A stretch of DNA of 64,000 bases from Owenweeksia sp965229445 (GTDB lineage Bacteria; Bacteroidota; Bacteroidia; Flavobacteriales; Schleiferiaceae), in contig OZ245876.1 of NCBI GenBank assembly GCA_965229445.1, forward strand, positions 3,286,001 to 3,350,000. Direction: 5' to 3'. The translations under genes were made by a program, and so were the position numbers. The notes beneath the pieces were generated by a model. That model did not search any database. It saw only the letters and a program-made list of their open reading frames with translations, and had not been told where the DNA came from. Below, in pieces: positions 61,060 to 64,000 of the stretch; the first letter of the stretch is position 1, and every line of letters begins with the position of its first letter.

Positions 61060-62958
61060 ATGAGTGATGCAATAAAACACGAGTGTGGAATAGCCTTTAT
61101 CAGGCTGAAGAAGCCTCTCGAATACTACCATCAGAAATACGGTACGGCTCTCTATGGCCTTAACAAGATGTATCTTCTGATGGAGAAACAGCATAACCGT
61201 GGACAGGATGGTGCCGGACTAGCCAGTGTTAAACTTGATGTGGCTCCCGGTAAAAGGTATATCAGTCGCTATCGCTCCAATGATAAGGTGCCTATTCAAG
61301 ATCTTTTTGGCAAAGTAACCACCAGAATAAATGAAGGGCTGAAAGGGAATAATGCGTTACTCAATGACCCACATTGGATGAAGGACAATCTCCCCTTTGT
61401 GGGTGAACTTTACCTGGGTCACCTTCGCTACGGTACCTACGGTGGCAATTCCATAGAGCAATGTCATCCTTTCTTGCGCCAAAACAACTGGGTTACCCGC
61501 AATCTGATATTGGCCGGTAATTTCAATATGACCAATGTTAACGAGCTGTTTAACAATCTGGTAGATCTAGGCCAACATCCTAAAGAAATGGCCGATACGG
61601 TTACCATCCTCGAGAAAATTGGCCATTTCCTGGATGAACAGAATGAGAAGCTTTACCGCAGATTCAAAAAGGCCGGCTTCTCCAAACGAGAGGCCAGTGA
61701 CCTGATTGCCAAAGAGCTAAATATTACTCGCATCCTGCGAAAAAGTGCAAAAAAGTGGGATGGAGGTTACGCCATGGGCGGACTTTTCGGCCATGGTGAT
61801 GCCTTCATTCTTAGAGACCCCTCCGGCATTAGACCGGCCTTTTATTATGATGATGATGAAATTGCAGTGGCGGCATCTGAGCGCCCGGTAATTCAAACTG
61901 CCTTTAACGTACCTTTTGGAGAAATTAAGGAAGTTCCCCCGGGGCATGCCTTTATCGTAAAAAACGATGGCTCCACAGACCTAAGCGAAATTCGCAAGCC
62001 CCTGGAGCGAAATGCCTGCTCCTTTGAACGTATTTACTTTTCACGTGGAAATGATGCCGATATATACCGCGAAAGAATAGAATTGGGAAGGAAGATTTGT
62101 CCCGCCATATTAAACGAGGTGGATTACGACTTGAAAAACACGGTTTTCTCCTTTATTCCCAATACCGCTGAGATCAGTTTCTATGGTATGATTAAGGGCA
62201 TGGAAGATTACCTCAACAAGGTGAAGAGGGATAAGATCCTGAAATTTGAAGGTGATCTAGATGGAGATAAGCTAGACGACCTGCTTTCTATTCGACCCAG
62301 GGTAGAAAAGATAGCCTGGAAGGATGTTAAGATGCGCACTTTCATCACGGAAGATAGCAGTCGTGATGATCTGGTTTCACATGTCTATGATATCACTTAC
62401 GAAACGGTAAAAGAGAACGATAATCTGGTGGTCATTGATGACAGTATAGTTAGAGGCACCACCTTGAAGCAAAGCATATTAAAAATTCTGGATAGGCTAA
62501 ACCCCAGGAAAATTGTGGTAGTTTCTTCAGCGCCCCAAATTCGGTATCCCGATTGTTATGGTATTGACATGGCTAAACTGGGTGATTTCGTGGCCTTTAG
62601 AGCGGCAATAGCCTTGCTTAAGGAAACGGGATTGGATAGCGTCATAGATCAGGTTTATGAAAAGTGTTTGGCGCAGGCCAACCTACCGGATAGTGAGGTT
62701 CAAAATTTTGTAAGAGACATATATGCCCCTTTTACTCCTGAGCAGATTTCGGATAAAATTGCAGAACTCCTCACCCCCAAAGAGGTAAAAGCGGAGGTGA
62801 AAATTATTTACCAGCGTATTGGCGATCTTCATAAAGCCTGTCCCAATAATACTGGCGATTGGTATTTTACCGGAAACTTTCCAACCCCGGGGGGAATGCG
62901 GGTTGTAAACCGTGCATTTTTAAACTATTATGAGGGTAAAAACGTGCGGGCCTATTAA
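61060..62958 (+). CDS. Long-form amidophosphoribosyltransferase (PurF type)
   Basis: The 632-residue protein combines an N-terminal glutamine amidotransferase domain with a phosphoribosyltransferase domain. The nucleophile is C9 in KHECGIAFI; a short leader before it must be removed, as in Bacillus PurF. HLRYGTYGG is followed by the PRPP loop VVIDDSIVRGTTLKQS, as in the first step of purine synthesis. It is longer than the usual 470-520 residues, with extra sequence in the amidotransferase part and after the PRPP loop, so it may be the phylum's long variant. A TAAATTTG box precedes it. The 3' end interlocks in TTAA with the bestrophin-like gene. Confidence 0.88.
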   Translation: MSDAIKHECGIAFIRLKKPLEYYHQKYGTALYGLNKMYLLMEKQHNRGQDGAGLASVKLDVAPGKRYISRYRSNDKVPIQDLFGKVTTRINEGLKGNNALLNDPHWMKDNLPFVGELYLGHLRYGTYGGNSIEQCHPFLRQNNWVTRNLILAGNFNMTNVNELFNNLVDLGQHPKEMADTVTILEKIGHFLDEQNEKLYRRFKKAGFSKREASDLIAKELNITRILRKSAKKWDGGYAMGGLFGHGDAFILRDPSGIRPAFYYDDDEIAVAASERPVIQTAFNVPFGEIKEVPPGHAFIVKNDGSTDLSEIRKPLERNACSFERIYFSRGNDADIYRERIELGRKICPAILNEVDYDLKNTVFSFIPNTAEISFYGMIKGMEDYLNKVKRDKILKFEGDLDGDKLDDLLSIRPRVEKIAWKDVKMRTFITEDSSRDDLVSHVYDITYETVKENDNLVVIDDSIVRGTTLKQSILKILDRLNPRKIVVVSSAPQIRYPDCYGIDMAKLGDFVAFRAAIALLKETGLDSVIDQVYEKCLAQANLPDSEVQNFVRDIYAPFTPEQISDKIAELLTPKEVKAEVKIIYQRIGDLHKACPNNTGDWYFTGNFPTPGGMRVVNRAFLNYYEGKNVRAY

Positions 62959-63851
62959 GCTTGGTTCGTATCCCCATGATCAGCGGCCATAATCTCCCTC
63001 ACATTGCCTTTTATCATTGCGGCTAACTGATCTGTGGGCAGATCATCGGCATCCTTGCCGAATGGATCTTCAATGGTTTCTGCGATCATTTCCAGACTGG
63101 CAAATGCATAGAATACCAACAAGGTTATCCCAACGGATGGATACCCCAGGTCCTCAAAGGCAAAAGGCATGGTAATGATATAAACAAAGATGAATTTCTT
63201 GATGAAAATGTTGTAGGTATAGGGTATGGGCGTGTTCTTAATGCGTTCACAACCACCACAAATATCCGTAAAGGCATTGAGGTCGTTCAGCATGGCCAGA
63301 TAGGAGGCTTCCGATAACTCTTTATTGTGAAACATCTTAAGCAGCTCTGCTTGCATGGCATTGGCCACATGATTAGGGATGTGGTTAGACGGATCAGGGA
63401 TGGAAGATTTAAAAAAATCAGGCACATACTGCATCAATTCTTCACGCCTGCTATTTCTTAAGTGTTCCTTGAGAATGCCGGAGTAACTTCCGGCCAACTG
63501 AGCTAGTTTTTCTCTGCGCTCTGCCTGAGAGATGGGAATAAAAGCATTTACTTTCAGCGTGAAGTTTCGGCTGACATTTACCAAGGATCCCCACAGTTTT
63601 CTTCCCTCCCACCAACGGTCATAAGCCGTATTGGTTCTAAAAACCAATAAGAGAGATAGCACTAATCCCAATAAAGGGTGAAGCATCGGTTGGGGATTGC
63701 GCAGCTCGGGAAAATATTTCTCGGAAACGAAAACCACCGCCAGATTAAGCAATGCCAACAGCAACATTACCCAAATCAACTTGCGAAATGTATCGGCTTT
63801 ATGAAATTGAAAAATCAGACCAAACCAATCTCTTGGATTATAAATGACCAT
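62955..63851 (-). CDS. Bestrophin-like ion channel (UPF0187)
   Basis: A 298-residue membrane protein of the bestrophin family, starting at the ATG at 63851 (MVIYNPRDWF); the frame is open to 63890 but without similarity. Family marks are LLLVFRTNTAYDRWWEGRKLWGSLVN with the conserved RTNTAYxRWWE, and the C-terminal IEDPFGKDADDLP that binds ions at the gate. About four membrane helices. Bacterial bestrophins form pentameric channels, often for cations or anions; selectivity is not readable. It is convergent with the PurF-type gene. Confidence 0.93.
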   Translation of the reverse strand: MVIYNPRDWFGLIFQFHKADTFRKLIWVMLLLALLNLAVVFVSEKYFPELRNPQPMLHPLLGLVLSLLLVFRTNTAYDRWWEGRKLWGSLVNVSRNFTLKVNAFIPISQAERREKLAQLAGSYSGILKEHLRNSRREELMQYVPDFFKSSIPDPSNHIPNHVANAMQAELLKMFHNKELSEASYLAMLNDLNAFTDICGGCERIKNTPIPYTYNIFIKKFIFVYIITMPFAFEDLGYPSVGITLLVFYAFASLEMIAETIEDPFGKDADDLPTDQLAAMIKGNVREIMAADHGDTNQA

Positions 63852-64000
63852 TATAGCTGTTGTTTTCTCAAATATACTCAGCTTAAGCACATTCCGTTAA
63901 CACTTATACGTATCCAATATGGGTGAAACAACTGTGAATCAACACTTTCACATACCTATGTTACCTTATTGTTAACTAAATGTAAAAATAGACGTATCTT

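Overview
The window reads as a chromosomal segment of a Bacteroidota bacterium, most likely a Flavobacteriales-type marine or free-living member. The evidence is a long surface protein ending in a gliding-motility/type IX secretion C-terminal domain, DUF4270 and DUF2480 proteins, a one-domain glycogen-synthase-like protein beside a DUF4270 lipoprotein and glmS, a type-B succinate dehydrogenase with a single cytochrome subunit, and repeated promoter-like TAnnTTTG boxes in place of a sigma-70 -10 hexamer. I see no prophage, transposase, rRNA operon or CRISPR array.

Layout. 0-2.7 kb: 5' part of an S41 processing protease, dCMP deaminase, an arsenite methyltransferase behind a palindromic operator, and an outer-membrane protein. 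2.8-12.6 kb: a tightly overlapping surface-polysaccharide cluster with an O-antigen ligase/polymerase, WecA-like initiator, a glycosyltransferase fused to a degenerate cytidylyltransferase-like domain, two hexapeptide acyltransferases, NeuB-like and SpsF-like enzymes, a counter-oriented unknown, a Wzx flippase and a family 2 glycosyltransferase. 12.6-13.15 kb: a non-coding stretch dense in hairpins and tandem dyads. 13.2-18 kb: 3-hydroxyanthranilate dioxygenase, an Lhr-type helicase, a small barrel protein, a Sco-type protein and a lipoprotein.

18-25.5 kb: a complete SUF iron-sulfur cluster operon (A-B-C-D-S-E-T plus DUF2480), interrupted by an unrelated methyltransferase. 25.8-29.5 kb: a 1236-residue surface protein with sixteen repeats. 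29.5-37.5 kb: thiL, a hydrolase, an aminopeptidase P, sdhCAB and an omega-amidase. 37.5-49 kb: envelope proteins, comF, exodeoxyribonuclease III, an OmpA-type lipoprotein and the panC-panD-flippase-like-radA operon. 49-55.4 kb: GT5-like, DUF4270 and glmS, then the pth-L25-prs operon.

55.5-60 kb: a candidate structured RNA leading into tRNA-Leu(CAA), followed by an AT-rich LytS/LytTR-type two-component pair that looks compositionally foreign. 60-64 kb: aminocarboxymuconate-semialdehyde decarboxylase, a long PurF-type amidotransferase and a bestrophin-like channel.

Functional links: the dioxygenase at 13.2 kb and the decarboxylase at 60 kb are consecutive steps of tryptophan/kynurenine breakdown. 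glmS supplies glucosamine-6-phosphate for envelope sugars made by the 3-12 kb cluster. SUF supplies clusters for succinate dehydrogenase. Gene packing is very tight: five of the nine convergent gene pairs share a 4-base palindromic stop overlap. The least explained stretches are the hairpin field at 12.8-13.15 kb, the RNA-like region before tRNA-Leu, and the sugar chemistry implied by the NeuB/SpsF/fusion genes.
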